From positions 5,426,001 to 5,490,000 of the forward strand of contig NC_071345.1 of NCBI RefSeq assembly GCF_027744825.2: 64,000 bases of DNA, in the 5' to 3' direction. Below the pieces are notes generated by a model. It was given only the letters and a program-made list of their open reading frames with translations, had not been told where the DNA came from and did no database searches. Numbering within the stretch: the first letter of the stretch is position 1; each line of letters opens with the position of its first letter. The stretch is from Synchiropus splendidus (Eukaryota; Chordata; Actinopteri; Syngnathiformes; Callionymidae). This document shows positions 11,458 to 25,489 of the stretch, one piece after another. The position numbers and the translations under genes are program-made.

Positions 11458-14400
11458 GCTAGTCATACAGACACACCTTTATATTGATAATATATCAAGA
11501 ACCAAAACAGTACCAGTGGAACACACCATGTGTTTTGGGTGTTTCACTGCTTGTGATTTAGGGTACAGGGTGGGTGCCAAACTCAGAGCAGTGAAGAGTC
11601 AGGAAGCAAGTGGGAGAGTTAAAGGTTGTCAGGTTTTCATTGGGAGTGAATAGAAAGCAGAATAGAAAATGAATGTGTCGGAGGAGGCTGACTTGCTGTG
11701 GCAAACCTTGATGGGTAATTGTGAAAGAAGTGGATAAACAAAGGCTTGACAGCAAGAGCTACGATTCCGAGAAAGCTTTACCCGCGTGTACAGATGAGTC
11801 ACTCTGAATGAGACGAGTCTCTCATTGACAGTTTCATTGGTATATATTACAAGTTGAGTCATCACATTCCACTGGTTTTGCAGAACGCAAAGTGCATATC
11901 ACAATGTAGTTTTATTTTCAGGCTTCTGACTGCAATATTTTTTTTTTTATTATCAGCCATTTTATCCATGACAGCAAAGTGATAACGGAAAAAGTTGTCC
12001 CAGTGTATCTTTCTATCACCATCATGCCTCAACAGAGCAACACAAAAATAAACTCTATGACCAGCAGATGAAACGGCAGGAAGTGAAGTGTGGAGATAAA
12101 TATATAATCTCATGGTCCAAACTGTTTTGGAAGCGCGGAGGCTTGCTTCATAACTCTGCAGCGTTGAGCCAAAACAGCAAGCGAGCAGGAGGATATTCAT
12201 TAGCGCAGCGCCAGCTCTGTCACGTAGGTTGATGAAGGGAAAGATTGACTCCGATGTTAGCTCGGTTGTCAACAGGTCACTGCTAATAATAACGTTATCT
12301 CATCTCAGAAAGCCAAAAAGCCTGTGCAGAGCAGGGCTATAATTAATGTGTCGACATTAGAAGCCTTTTTTTGTGTTGTTGTTGTTGCTCGACTGCGACT
12401 TATTTGAACCCGGACTAAAACTACCACTTTAATACACTTGTGGTTCCCCTTAACGTTGCATCCCCCTCTCGGAAATGATTGTTGTTTGGTTTAATTTCCA
12501 TCAGTTCCGACACCACGGCTGAGGTGTTGCAAAAATAGCTTTTATTCAAATGATAGATTTGCAGGTAAAGAGGAACCGAGGGATTATGCTGCTTTCAGAA
12601 GAACGATTTGTCATCGACCTAAATTTGCTTTTGCCTACTCTGCTCTTTCTGTCGCCTAATTTGTGTTTTTATTTTTATTTCTCCCCTGCGCTCAAAGGAG
12701 ATGAATCCGTTTGGAGCTTAGCGCGTGAAAACAATTCCAAGAACAAAGGTTTTACAACTCTGTCTTCGTCACCGCGGCTCGGTGATATTCGCTGCGGGGA
12801 AGACAACGGGAGACAAGGAATAATGCAAAATGTTTGCCGCTTGACTGGGAGGAGGTTTGTTCTTTAACAGATTATTAGAAGCACACACATCCAGTTAAAT
12901 AGTAACTTTTACTTTTGTTATTGGGAAGTCAGCCTGCGTGGCGCTGACCCAGATGCAAACAGGACCTTTGAGGAAACAGCAGAGATCTTTTTGTTTTTTG
13001 AGGAGTCAGATTGATCAAATGCTTGAACTTCCAGCTCATGTTTCAACATTACTTACTCGACCTAAATGCAGCCACTCCTTCAGGACTTTTTTAAAATGTT
13101 GACACATAACTCAAAATTCACCTCAGAGGTGGCAGAGATATCCGAAAGGAAACTGGGATACAAGAGGGCAAACAATAATAGAAGCCATTTATAATCCAAA
13201 TGACAAGCAGCGAAGTCAGACACTGAAAGACGACTCTGAAAGAGAGGAGTGGGAGATGGAGCGGAGATTGAAAAGGGACTGAGGGCTATCGGGAGGCAGA
13301 GGCTCCCCTCAGCATCTGGGAGAAGTTCATTAAGCATCGACTCTGTTGTCGAGGGCCGTCATTACGAGAGCGACCCGGGGCTTGTGGCTGATGTCTCAGG
13401 GTCACAGCTCTTCCCTGGGGGTCAGCGACTTTCCGAAGGGGAAAAGGGGGACGCGCATGATGAGGGCGATGACAGAAATAGTGATGGATGATGAGCCGCT
13501 TTGTATGTCTGACTGGTTTCATAACAGATAGAGGATAAAGTCGGCAGAGTGGAACTAACAAGGAAACTAAATACTTCACTTACTTCCAGCGTTTATGGCG
13601 ATTTAACAAAGCAGCGGGGGTTGGAGAGTGGGTTTTGATCACCCCACAAATATGGAAAGCGGAAAAATGGGGAGCATAACGCCTTTGAAGCAGGAGATGA
13701 AATCTGCTGGCTGCACACAAAGGCGGTGAAAGTGGCAAAAACTTTCAGGCAGAATCATGGAAATGGATGGATTTGACTCAAGATCAGGTGCCTGATCATT
13801 GCATACTAACTAAAGCTGGGAGTAAATGCAGACCAAAATAATCGATCCGGATAACATTTTTATGCTCGATTTACATATGAAATTGTAGCTTTCAAACAAT
13901 GTTACTGTCACTGATCACATGCTTCCATGCGATCTTTGTGTTGGTATTGCACTTCGGCGAAATATCCACCAGGGGGAGCAGCTCAGAGTCAAAAGCTTAT
14001 ACTCCAAAACAAAGTGGAAGAAGTATTGATAATAAATGGAGGCATTGTAGGAGATGGTGGTCGGCGAGGTTTTTAAATATATGGTGACTGGATGACGGAG
14101 AATTTCCACCGCCTTTATGTCTTCTTTGCGTCTCATTAGAGCCACATATCGGGGAGTAACAGCAACACTGACCCCCATGTTTTCCGATGGTACTGCTCCA
14201 TTTAGGGCATATCCGTAAACTTAGCCGAAACATGCAGAAATTCGGACGAAATGAATGCAGAGCAGGAGCAGAAAGCTCTGTCCATATCCGAATCTCTTGG
14301 TAACGTTGAATATAACTGGCCTTTAAATGAGATTGAAACTGATGGTGGTAAAGTTTAAATATCCGGATACAGGAACAAAAATGTATCATATGTATTATTA

Positions 14401-16886
14401 CCTGAACACTTAAAGGTCATTAAAAAAGAAATAAGTAAAGTAGATGTTAGTGAAAAATTCGGTAACACTTTAGATTGGGCAACACATTACTATTAATAAA
14501 TGAAACATTTGCTTTTTTACGGTCGACTATTCGTCATGATGTCATGAAGGCATAACAAGATAGTAATAGACAAATAACACGTTTATTTATGATACTATAT
14601 GTTAAAGCTAAAGTGTGACCAGTACTACTTCTTCACTACCAACAGTCAAAGAGAACATCAATGAGTCAGTGAAAGAAAGCTGTTTACTTCTGTCATGGAT
14701 CTGAACACGAATCTCCCGTCTTAGATCTCACTGTGATTCACACATGTCGGAGACGATTCCTGAAATCCCGAACAAAGTCGTTCTCTTTCCAATCGTTTAT
14801 CTTGATTCCTGCAATGATGGCCGACGTGCCGGGTATATGAGCGACGCCGAGCATATCATGAAGTGTCGGGAAGGTCCTTCATGAATGAGCGTGCCCATAA
14901 AGGCCTGTCAGATGAGGTGTGCCAATTCCTCCGTCTGAATTTATTATTATTATTATGTTGCCGACTACAGGCTGCATGCTGATGAGCGGCCCGACGCGGG
15001 GTTGTCAGACCGGATCACACTCCATTAGGTTCCACCCCGAAGTGTGAGCGCATGTGCGATTTTTTCATTTTTTTCTTTCCCAGTTTGTTGCACGCATGAG
15101 CTGAGATGATGGTTGTGATGGAGGGAACCGATGACACATGTTCACCAGGTGATGTGTGAATGGAATTGGAAACAAATAACAGCAGAAGCATCTTCATGTC
15201 ACATGTTGAACCAAGGCTATTGAGTGACGTCTGCGACGGGCCAACGTCTATGCATCCCGTCAGAGCAGCTTTTGACAGTCCATTAACCTTCGGGGGGTTA
15301 ATGACGGCGTCGTCCGTTCATCTCTTTCCATCTATTGTACAAGTATTTATGGTGAAGTGCAGGTGGAGAACACACAGCATGTAATCCGTGCTGATAATTG
15401 AGTGCATTATGTGCGCCGTAATAGCACTGTCGCACATGTAGCACTCAAGGTAATTTCTCGAAATGGGTTACCAGTGAAAACACACGTCTTTATCCAAAGA
15501 ATGGCAACATGCTGTGCATGACTGATCAACAACACCTGACTGCTACATGCTTGTTTTCAAGGGAGAAAAACAGAGACCTTCAAATGTGCAGCACATTTCT
15601 TATGTGCTTTTTTAATTATTATTATTTTTTAATATGGTTGTAAATTACTAAAAACATACAGTACCAAGTAAAAAAATAAAAATAAAAATAAATCCCCATT
15701 GTCAGTGCCTTAAAGAATAAAGTTTTTTTATTTCTATTTTGTTAAAAATAAATAAATAAAGTGGTGTCGGGAGTCACCAGTTTAAAGTACAGATGGAATG
15801 TCTGGCGTCTGAGAGGTTTTGCTCTTATATTTTTCACCAAATGATGGCCATGGTTCCCACAAAAAAAATTCCTCTCCTCATTTTTTGGATGGCAAAATGA
15901 CAGGTATTTCATCTTAGTTTGGTTCGACTGACAAAACGCAGAGAAATAACTACTGTGAAGCCGTGAAATGCCAGAAGACCTGTCAGGGATGATGTCTTAT
16001 TTTCAGATCTTAGATGTCTGACAAAAAAAGAGTTGCCAAAATGAAGGGAAGAAGAACATTGTGTCATCGCTGTCACCGGGCTTGAAAATACATTTCCACA
16101 CCAGTTATCAATAAATCGACACAGCTAGTATGAATGACACACAATACGGATTAACCCCCGTATTTTTATTTTTTTTTGGCCGAAAATGAAAGCGTAGAAC
16201 TTTAAACAATCCCAGCTCCTCACCCGCTTTGTTCTTTTGTTGTCTTCATCTTTTCGTTTGTCCTCATGTGCCCCATCCGACGTGTGCGCATCAAAGTGTT
16301 TAACAATTCATCCTCTACGTCTCTACCTCCATCCTGTTATGACTCGGCAAACGCTTTTGAAATCCAAAAACAGGCTTGCTTTGTGAACAAGCAGATAAGA
16401 GAGTCGAGTCTGAAGGTGAGAGACTTCTGAGTCAGAGCATGAGGAGACGCTGGCGGCCGAGACTTTGCATTGTATTACAGTGCACTTTTGGAAACAAAAG
16501 GTGATGAGAGAACTTTAACATCACTCTTCAGATTTAATTTGGGATTAATATTGAACTTCAATCTCAACTAGTTCAACCTTTTTTGAACCATGTTGAAAAA
16601 TGTTCTAAAAAGAGTTACAAGTGTTTAATGAATGTGTAATAACCTCAGCAGCTGAAAGAATCAGCAATATATAATGAGAATTACATTGAATTTCAATTAG
16701 TTTGAGGTTCATGCATTTTTGTAATTTAATTATAATGTTATTAATTTTTACTCATTATACTGAGCATCAACAACTACAAAGAGCTGCTCTTTATTGAGAA
16801 AGCAACAATTATTTTTATTTAATATTGGTAATACTGTGTGGGATATGTTTTTATTTTGCGTGTTTTTGATTTCGTTTTCTATTTTA

Positions 16887-16888
<2 letters not shown>
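11458..16888. other. Intronic sequence, no gene recognised
   Basis: Long non-coding stretch. AT-rich with short (ATT)n at 14940-14955, and A/T-rich runs near 15605-15770. The part at 13900-14350 has transposon-like character (a ccaccagggggagcagctc motif) but no ends were found. No coding family recognised. Confidence 0.4.
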
Positions 16889-16930
<42 letters not shown>

Positions 16931-16969
16931 CTTTTTATTCTGAAAAAATATAAAAAAATAAAAAATATA

Positions 16970-17050
<81 letters not shown>

Positions 17051-17130
17051 TTTTTCTGAATAAAAAGCAATTCTGAAATTAAATCTGAAAAAAAAAACAT
17101 ATACATATATATATATATACACATTTTTTT
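16889..17130. repeat. (TA)n arrays flanked by inverted repeats
   Basis: Long TA dinucleotide runs (16896-16928 and 16968-17049, plus a shorter run to 17120). The sequence gctttttattctgaaaaa at 16930-16947 is an almost exact reverse complement (one mismatch) of tttttctgaataaaaagc at 17051-17068, so the middle (TA)n run sits between inverted arms. Confidence 0.85.
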
Positions 17131-18294
17131 CTGAATAAAATGCAACAAATAAACAGTAAATTATTTGGTTTTATTTTTATTATCAATTTTTTTTCCATCC
17201 ATCTTTCTGTCTTCTGACAGTACTTTTACTAGATTCATCTGCTGAGCATCCCACTTCAAAAAAGATAAAGGTTGTCTTACTTGAAAATAAAAAAAAAATG
17301 TTTGCTTTAAGAAATGGAAATGGACCTGAGGTAAATTTCCATATCAAACATAGTCTTCTATTAAAAAGATAACTCACTCCCCAAAATGAAATCTATACAC
17401 TTCAAAAAACAACAAAAAAAAACCTCCATTTCTCCAGTGATGAAAAGCCAAACCCAGCATCTCGAGAAGAAGATCACAAGGCAAACAAAACTATTGGGAC
17501 AGTGTGTCAGCGGCACTCGAGAAGTAAAGATGAATGACAGAAGCTAAATGAAATGCCACTCAGTGTAATAGAGCCCGAGTCAGGAAAGCAGGTCACTTGA
17601 ATTGCAGGAGATATTCTTGAGTGACTTCGCCCCGGAGCCTTCCACATTCAAGCGTCTTCCTCAAGAGTCGATTATATTAGGGCGCACACGCAGACTGCGC
17701 GTCTGTGGCCGTGTCACGCAGGTGACAGTACATCCAGCAGCACACGTTAGTATTCCTGTGTCTTGCCTCGACCTCATCCTCCTCAGCACACTGCCTTCAT
17801 CGCCCCCCTCCCCCTCCCCTCATCCCTGTGACCTGGATTACAGCTCGCGGAGATGAACAATACGCTCCAGCGTATTAGTATGCAGCCGAGCCAAAAAACA
17901 AAAATCCTGCTCAAGCCCCTCCTCTCTGCCTCATCTTTCTCTCTCCCTCCACCCCCCCACGGCTTCATCCCTCCATCTTGTTCTTTCTGGTCACTATTCA
18001 TTCCGCGCCTCTCCTCATCCCCATTTCCTCAAGGGAGGCTAAATCCGCTTCTTGTTACAGCTCCTTCAAACTTTCCGTCATTTCTTTCTCCTCTTCCATT
18101 CTACAAACTTCTGGCGGCCGTGCAGTCTTTCCTCCAGTTGCCGTCTGAATTTAAAAGTGTGGAAATCGTACAACAAATATTATATATTATACTGTACAAC
18201 ATAGATGGTTTATTTGGTCGTAGTACACAGAGCAGACAAAAAATATTTTGTTTATAATTGTCTATACTTACAGGTATATGTACTAAAGTATCAG
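17131..18294. other. Intronic sequence, no gene recognised
   Basis: Includes a C/T-rich stretch at 17770-18100, which is free of stops over 134 codons on the plus strand but is low-complexity and has no domain resemblance. Confidence 0.4.
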
Positions 18295-18509
18295 TAGTAA
18301 TCGGTAGAGGATTCATGAAGCAGTATTGTAAGGCTGATGAGGTTTCACGAAACAGTGTCCTGACACCAGAGGGTGCTGTCTGCTGTAAAATGTTTGAGCT
18401 TGTGCAACTATTTCAATGAAACCTCCCATTATTCCTAAACCAAGAGCGCCATCTAGTGGCCTGTGAAAATTAGGACACTGTTTCATGATACCTCATCGAC
18501 ACACCACTA
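18295..18509 (+). mobile_element. MITE family A, copy 3 (full length, 215 bp)
   Basis: Begins tagtaatcggtagaggattc and ends cctcatcgacacaccacta. The interior carries gtttcacgaaacagtgtcct, gggtgctgtctgctgtaaaa and agcgccatctagtggcct, colinear with the copies at 11.1 and 23.2 kb. The flanking 8-mers do not match. Confidence 0.8.
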
Positions 18510-20433
18510 AGATGGCACTGGATGTAACATATGACCTACTGAATGCACAATTAAAATACTATAACCAATAAAAATAATAGACTTTAAAACTCCAGTTATC
18601 CCGTTACGAGTTATCTTCTTTAGTCAAGTGAATATATGACAACCACTACTTGACATAGTGCAAGACAAGTCTGTCAGGAAATGCATAGGAGCGATGGAAA
18701 GGAGTTTTGCTAACTGATCAACAGTAAAACCGAAACAATAACATCGTAAACTGCGACCAAAATTTTTCTGAAAGCACTCACTTCTCCACCATTTGTACAA
18801 ACAGTGCTATAAAACAGAGCTGCCCAGGCAGCTGTGGCTGGGGCGGCACAAACAAAGCCATAAACAGCACAACCAGCTGCTTTTGCTGCAGAAAGGAGTG
18901 TGGTATCAGATGGTAATGGCTTGTAGGATGAGAGGAGAAAAAAAACAAGCGTTTTCCCCTGCATTATTCCTAATATTTACTCTGGCTGCGCTCTCCATCT
19001 CACCTCGCCCTCCTGTTCTGCCGCCCTGCCACTGCAAGGGAAACGTCATGCCTCATTTAATGACGATAATTAATTCTCCTACTTCCAATCGTAATGAGCC
19101 AAATCTGTCCCCCCCCCCCCCAAAAAAAAAAATCAGGAGCGGGTACAGAGTGGAGGAAGAGATCAGAGCGAGTGTGAAGGAATGAGACAAGTGCCTCTCT
19201 CTCATGCTTAATGCCGGTAAATGCAGCTCTGACAGTCACCCGCGGCTCCACTTCACTCAGAGAAATCCCTCCAACTCCTTCCACCGCTTCCCTTCACCTG
19301 GCGCGCGAGGTTTTCTCTCCTCACATCTGCATTAGGATGTGTCCAAAATCGAGAGGCCTCCTCTTGAAATCGTAAAAGCTCCACTGCCTCATGAGCCGTA
19401 AGTTGTAATGCTACTGTTATTATTAGCGCCACAGGCGTCATACCTTGGACCTGTCTTCAGTTTGTCAGTGGTGCTCAAGGGCTCTCTTCACAAAGACCGT
19501 AACTGACAAGACCAAAACAAGATCAACAAGTGAAATGGGCTGTAATTTCAGGCTGACCCAAGGAATCAAACTGTTTTTTTTTTCAATAATCCCATTGTGT
19601 GTGTAGTAGCTTTCTTTCCCATTAAGACAAGAAGAGGAGAGATTTCCGATCACTTTTCCACCTCCCTCACGCCTTCAGTCATGAACCAGCCCTTTGGCTC
19701 CCCTCGCCCATTAAGATTGAAGAGGGAGCTCTGTCATCGACCAAAGCCACACAACAGGAATCCACTACAAGGATCCAGTTGAATGATTCAGACATGAGTT
19801 GTTTTTTTGTTTTTTGTTTTTTGTCAGCATGCCCAGCTGGAGGGACACAGCAGGGGTTGACCAAGGACTGGAGGAAGAGCCTGACTCTCACGAGAGAAGG
19901 GTTTTTCTGGCAGGCTGCCCACTAACTCGATTGCATTACATGGCTAATATGTCTATTTGTCGAGGATCAGACTCGTACTGCGCCAGTTAACTGTCATCGC
20001 CGCAGTCACTCTGACCTCTCACCAGTGAGCCAGGTCGTCTCAAACATCCTTGTTTCTGCCGCAGTGAGTTGTACCTCAAATGGAATCCTAGAAGTGGATA
20101 AAGTCAGTCGTGCAATGCGTCAGTCAACGTAGTGTGTGTTGGATGCAATGACAGGTCTATAATTCCTCATACGTCCAAACCAAATCTTAAAACAGTAAGG
20201 AAGTCAGGAATTACCGTACACAGAGACCACGGCACTCATGAAATAGTGCTGTATGATGAGGTTCACCGGTCTTTAGGAGGTAGGATTTATTTTTTCCTAA
20301 TTGTAAAATAATTTTATTTATTATTTTTATACATCTGCATCATTTCCCAGTAATTTTAAGTATTTATTTAAATTAAAAATATGTATATTTGCCATATATT
20401 TCCATTTTTCATCATTTATTTATTTTTCTTATA
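18510..20433. other. Intronic sequence, no gene recognised
   Basis: A poly-C/poly-A run at 19110-19132 and T-rich runs at 19573 and 19800-19822; AT-rich at 20285-20430. No gene or clear transposon seen. Confidence 0.4.
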
Positions 20434-21017
20434 CCATAAATTCCAGACTATAGAGCGCACCAGAATATATTTAATTTAAGAAGGAAAATAGATCTTGTTC
20501 ATTCATGAGCCGCACCGGTCTATAAGCCGCAGGTGCAGTGGTGCTGTCAGTGTCGTAGAAAAGTCAGTGGTGGTTAAAAATGCATGAGGATCACTTCTAA
20601 ACTAGTTCTGAAAACAGTCCACCATGGAGACTGACTCATGAAACAAACTGGCCAATGTTCTGAACTGGAATCAGCAACTTCTCACATCTTTTGTCAACAT
20701 TAAAGCGTTCAAAATGTGTTGTTTTGCTCGAGTGTCCCAAGTTCTGACACCACAGCTGGTCTCAGCTGCTGCTTCTTGCGTCCGGTCCTCCAGGAGATCG
20801 GCTCTGTGCGCGGAACTGCGGACACGCGGGCAAAAACAGCGCATTTTCAGCACTTTAAGGTCAATAAAAGGGCCGTGATTTCATCAGTTTGACGTGATGA
20901 AACTCAATATTTTGGCGCTCAATAGCCTGTAAAAATCCATACATTAGCCACATTGTATAAACTGGAAGGGTTCAGACCACAAGAAAAAAGTAGGAGCCTA
21001 TAGTCCAGAATTTGCGG
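20434..21017 (+). mobile_element. TA-flanked DNA element, family B, copy 1 (584 bp)
   Basis: Starts ccataaattccagactatag after TA and ends ctatagtccagaatttgcgg before TA, giving imperfect terminal inverted repeats and a TA target duplication as in Tc1/mariner-type elements. The interior has ggtctataagccgcaggtgc and a GC-rich block around 20720-20830. It carries no transposase and is a non-autonomous copy. Confidence 0.8.
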
Positions 21018-23203
21018 TATATAACATTATGTTATACATAACATAGTATGTGGCATAAAATGCTGTCAAAAACCAAGACCTGTATTTAAGATTTAACTTC
21101 AGCTTGGCAGTTTTCTATCACTGAATCCTGAAAACTTCTTATGTAAAAATGAGGAAAGGGAAGCTGAGTGGTCGAAACCCTTGTTGAAGGATGGTTTTTG
21201 GGAGACAGTTTGGTAGATAAGAAGTGGCCCCTGAGGCGGGAGATTGAGTTTGACATGCCGACATGTTTATAATTGTAAGCCGAGCGAAACCTTTGATTTG
21301 GAAGCTCATTGCCCTTCTCAAGAACACGGCGACGAAACAGCCGACATAGCTTTATCTCCGGCAGAACACACTATCCAACACCACAGCTGAATCCCAGATG
21401 GAAAATCAGGACCTGCTTTAAGGGGGTGTTTTTGTCATTGAGATGCTTGTCGTTAAATGTTCCTGGAATAAAGGTTACCCCGAAGGAAAATCAATTTCAT
21501 TACAGCGCCTGTCCAGCCTGCTGATAAGACGCCACAGCTACAATTAATAGGCAGGGATTGACACTCGGATTATCGCTTGGAAATGAGAAAAAATATTCAG
21601 CGTGAGAGGAGGAGAAGTTTGAGCCACCTCCCAACTGATCAGGATTTCTCCCTTCAGCTGTTTTTAAGATGCTCCGCCGAGAATGAGGGGGAAGGAAGGC
21701 GAGCGCGAGGGACACAAGGAAAGAAGCTGCAGCATTACATCATGACATTGGCGCGGAAACTCATCGCCGCTGACATTCCCCACAGTAAAGCAAGGTATCC
21801 AGGGTCAGAAATGATGTCCCGCTGCTGAAGCTGACCCGTCGCTCCTCTTCAAAGACAGTGATTACGTCGGTGGACTTGCGAGACAAAGACGACGAGGCCT
21901 AAACAAAACCAACGGGTCACCTTGATACAGCTGGCTGCCGGAGAGATGAGGAGAAAATGACTCAATTACATGCTGGCGCACCACGGAGAGCGAGCGTGGG
22001 GGCAGAGACAACAATGAGTAAGACACGGAATATTTAAAGAAAAACACAGATGCCGCATTCCTCGAGCCTCCGTGTTTGATGGCGTGCACACCATGTGGCG
22101 TGACAGAAGAGGCAGATCCATAACTAAGATTGTGCATTATTAAATGGTAAACACTTCGACGAAATGAAACATTCATGGGAGCTGTGGATGCATATGTTGG
22201 CGCAGTCTTTGCTCGGGAATCCAAATATTTGTTGTAAACACATGGGAGGATCAAGAATTCGATTTCCGGTTTCTCGCGTCACGACCCGTTTCTAAGCTCA
22301 AGCCAGGAAAAGCATCATGTTGTCGACACTATTGGACCGAATCTCAAAGCATGGCACCACAAGCATTAACCTCCATCCGGTTCCTCTGAGAGTCCCACAA
22401 AGCCATTTGACAGTGTTTGATCATCCCCCCCCTTTTTTTCGTGGTGAGATATGTGTGCGTTCCGCAAATGAACACAGTCTATTGATCCCGCTGGTCCACG
22501 CCTGCACAGCCTGACTGATCTATGAGAGGCAACAGTTAGTCCTGTAATTGGATGATCAGTTGCATGAAGCTACGCTGAGCTGCAGAGCACAAAGTGTCGC
22601 GACTCATGCAGTAAACCGTGGCAGGTGTCAGCCTTAGATGCTCAGTGGAATTCGCTTTCAAAAAAATCTATATAGAACCTTCCTTTTTTTGACAAGAATA
22701 GCGGCAACTAATGAAGGAAGCGTGAACATTCCAGTCGTAAATCGCGCAAGTCTCATGATCCGCTGACTAATGTAAGAAGAATAATTTAAGTCACATTTAT
22801 TTATAGTCAGGAAGATGTTTCAGGCTGTTTTTTTTACAGAAAAATCTTTGTCAAATTAATCGTCTGCAGACAGAATATTCGAAGGCTTCTTCAATATTCA
22901 GCTGTTTCTGTCAGGAGTTTTCATTGCACTAATGGTTCTTGAGTGAAAGCGTGCGACTGACAGGAACATTTTGGAATAAAACTATCAGTTTCCCAGACCT
23001 TCTATAAAACTCATCCATTTTCTATAGCACATTTGAAGTGGAGTTTCAAGGGCGGCGCGTCTTTTGGACGTCTCCAACATATATCTCCGAGAAGAGTCTT
23101 CAAGCATACAACAATCCTCAGAAGCCAAGGATTAGCATCTGAACTCTGAGCCTCTTCTGAACGACTGTGCTTCTCAGCGTAACTCTGAGTTGTCCAGAGA
23201 CTA
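21018..23203. other. Intronic sequence, no gene recognised
   Basis: Unique-looking, moderate GC DNA. Open frames reach 130 codons (minus strand near 22 kb) but none resembles a known family and none shows consistent splice context. Confidence 0.4.
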
Positions 23204-23413
23204 GTGATGGATTGAGCCGGCTTCATGACACAGTATTGGAAGGTTAATGAGGTTTCATGAAACAGTGTCCTCTTGAACCAGTAATTCAAAGGAGCCTCAC
23301 ATCATTTCTAAACCAAGAGCACCACCTAGTGGCCTCTGAAAATGAAGGCACTGTTTCACCAATGCTCCTAAACTGTTTCACGATGCCTCATCGAACCCAT
23401 CGCTACTAGAGAC
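23204..23413 (+). mobile_element. MITE family A, copy 4 with near-perfect 8-bp target duplication
   Basis: The element is at 23212-23405, beginning tagtgatggattgagccggc and ending catcgaacccatcgcta. Its flanks ccagagac (23204-23211) and ctagagac (23406-23413) match at seven of eight positions. An 8-bp duplication points to hAT-type transposition. The interior has cctagtggcctctgaaaatg. Confidence 0.8.
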
Positions 23414-23445
23414 TGTATGGGTGTAGGTCCATGAGCCGGGCCGAT

Positions 23446-23467
23446 ACCAGGACCAGGACCAGGACCA
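23446..23467 (+). repeat. (AGGACC)n short tandem repeat
   Basis: Tandem accagg/accagg units just downstream of family A copy 4, similar in placement to the ccaagacc repeat after copy 2. Confidence 0.6.
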
Positions 23468-25489
23468 ATGAAAGAACTTCAGCTCTTGATTTATTTGGGT
23501 TTATCTGTTATTGGTCATGAATAAAAAAGCCCAGATATTTTGTCCGACCGCCAGGAAAAGTGCCGCGACGGAGCAACGCTGCAACATACATGTCCATCCA
23601 CACTCATCCTTGAACAGCTTCTGAAACTCAGCTCCCAACCGTGCACTGGATAATAAAGCAGGTTTGGCTTTTACTAGATCAGCAGAAGAGGTGAAGCCAC
23701 ATTCAATGTCAAAGTCTTCATGCATAATTGACCACTTTATCATTGCCAAAGCCTCGGCCGAGCCACATCTCATCGCCTCGTGCTCCCCTCACTCGTTCAC
23801 CCCGTCCTGGCCCATCTCTTCTTCTTTCCCCTCGAGTCTTCTTGGGGACACAGACATCATACGAGGATCTCGAAACAGAGATATCACAAGAATGCATTCA
23901 CTTTAGTTTACCTGACGGGTCTGGATCAGAGGACACCTTGAGCTATTAGTGTCGGTGCTTAAAGTTGACTCAGCAGTTTCACGTTTGTTTGCTTTTTAGC
24001 AGAGAGACTATAGCGCATATCTCCACGAAGCCATTAATTTCCACCTGCACTGTTTTTAAATCTTATTTTACCCAACATTGTTGCCTAATAACTGTCTATC
24101 TATATAACTCTCATTTGAATGTCACAGACTGAAGTGGATACAATCGGGCAGCAGGAAGCAGTGGCGGCTACAACACACCAACAGGAGGCGCCAAGAAGAG
24201 TCATTGAAGCCATTCATTCCAGTGAATACAGATGAAAGTGCAAAACACTACCAACATAATATCACCTCCATAGCTAACCCATTACACCCCAATCCTTCAA
24301 GCTTCATTGAAACATAATGTAGGTCACAACTTCCATTTCTGAGTTGTTCTGTTTACAAACATACAAACAAACATGACCCCGATTATGGGCAGTGAAGAAA
24401 GTAAAATGAAACTGAGCAAATTTTTGATTGACATGGCAAAGGACGGGATGGGAAACGGTGTATGTGGAGTAAACTATTGGTATTAAATATACATTACACT
24501 TCCATCATACCAAATTCATTTATTTTATTATTATTATTTTAAAAATATTTTTTATCGTTGAATGTTTTTCCAGACAGGAAGGAATTTCAGATTCTATCAT
24601 ATCACCAATAATGAAAATAAAATTGTATTATTTACAACTGTTAATGCAGGTTGGGACCCAATAAAAAATAGTCTAAACACTTAAATAATGCACTTTTTCA
24701 TATTTGTGTTGAATACAATTTTTTTGTCCATCGACAAAATGTATTGTGCTTCATGGAATTTTGATATGTCGTCATAAAGGTCTGCTGTGGGTTGGTTGTC
24801 GTTGTTTTTTTAACTCTTTAATGGAAGTCAAGAGGGAAGAAAAATACTTTTACGGAAATGTAAATTAATACATCTTTGCGTTGAGCATGAATGAGGTTTG
24901 TAATGAACTCGTAGTCACACACGGAAACACACGCACTTACTCACTTGGAGAGAAGTAGAGCTGAGTACTTCGATGCTCATATACTAGAGTAGTTAGTGAG
25001 ATCGCCTCTGACTGTCTGTGACATCCTCTTCCCTTCACCCCTGAAGACAACCCAAGCAGGGTAATGAAAAAGGAAAAGACATCCATCACATCTTCCAGGA
25101 TGATACAAATAAAACCCAATGATCTCTCTACTCCCACTGCAATGTACTCTTTCAACCCAGACTTCTGCCTGACGCAGAAAAAAAAAGGTGTTGGACTTTA
25201 TTTGTCTTCCGCAGCGATTTCTCCCAGCTCCAGGCTCCGGTGTAAAACAGGTGCGCCTCCATATTCCAAAGCCAAATCGTTTGAACTGAAACGTTCTCAA
25301 GCATGAAATGGAAAATAAAAAAAAAACCAAAGGCATTTATACCTGTGCAGAACCTAAGGCCACAGTCATATTCTCTGTTTTACTACTTATTAGGTTATGG
25401 CGCTGAAGAAGGAGGCCTTGCTCAGGGGAGTCATCGTCTAACATCTCTGAAAATGAGTCACTTTTCTGTCAGGTGGCGGGAAATGGATG
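23468..25489. other. Intronic sequence, no gene recognised
   Basis: AT-rich at 24480-24760. The gaagcagtggcggctacaac motif near 24160 recalls a hAT end, but no partner was found. No gene seen. Confidence 0.4.
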
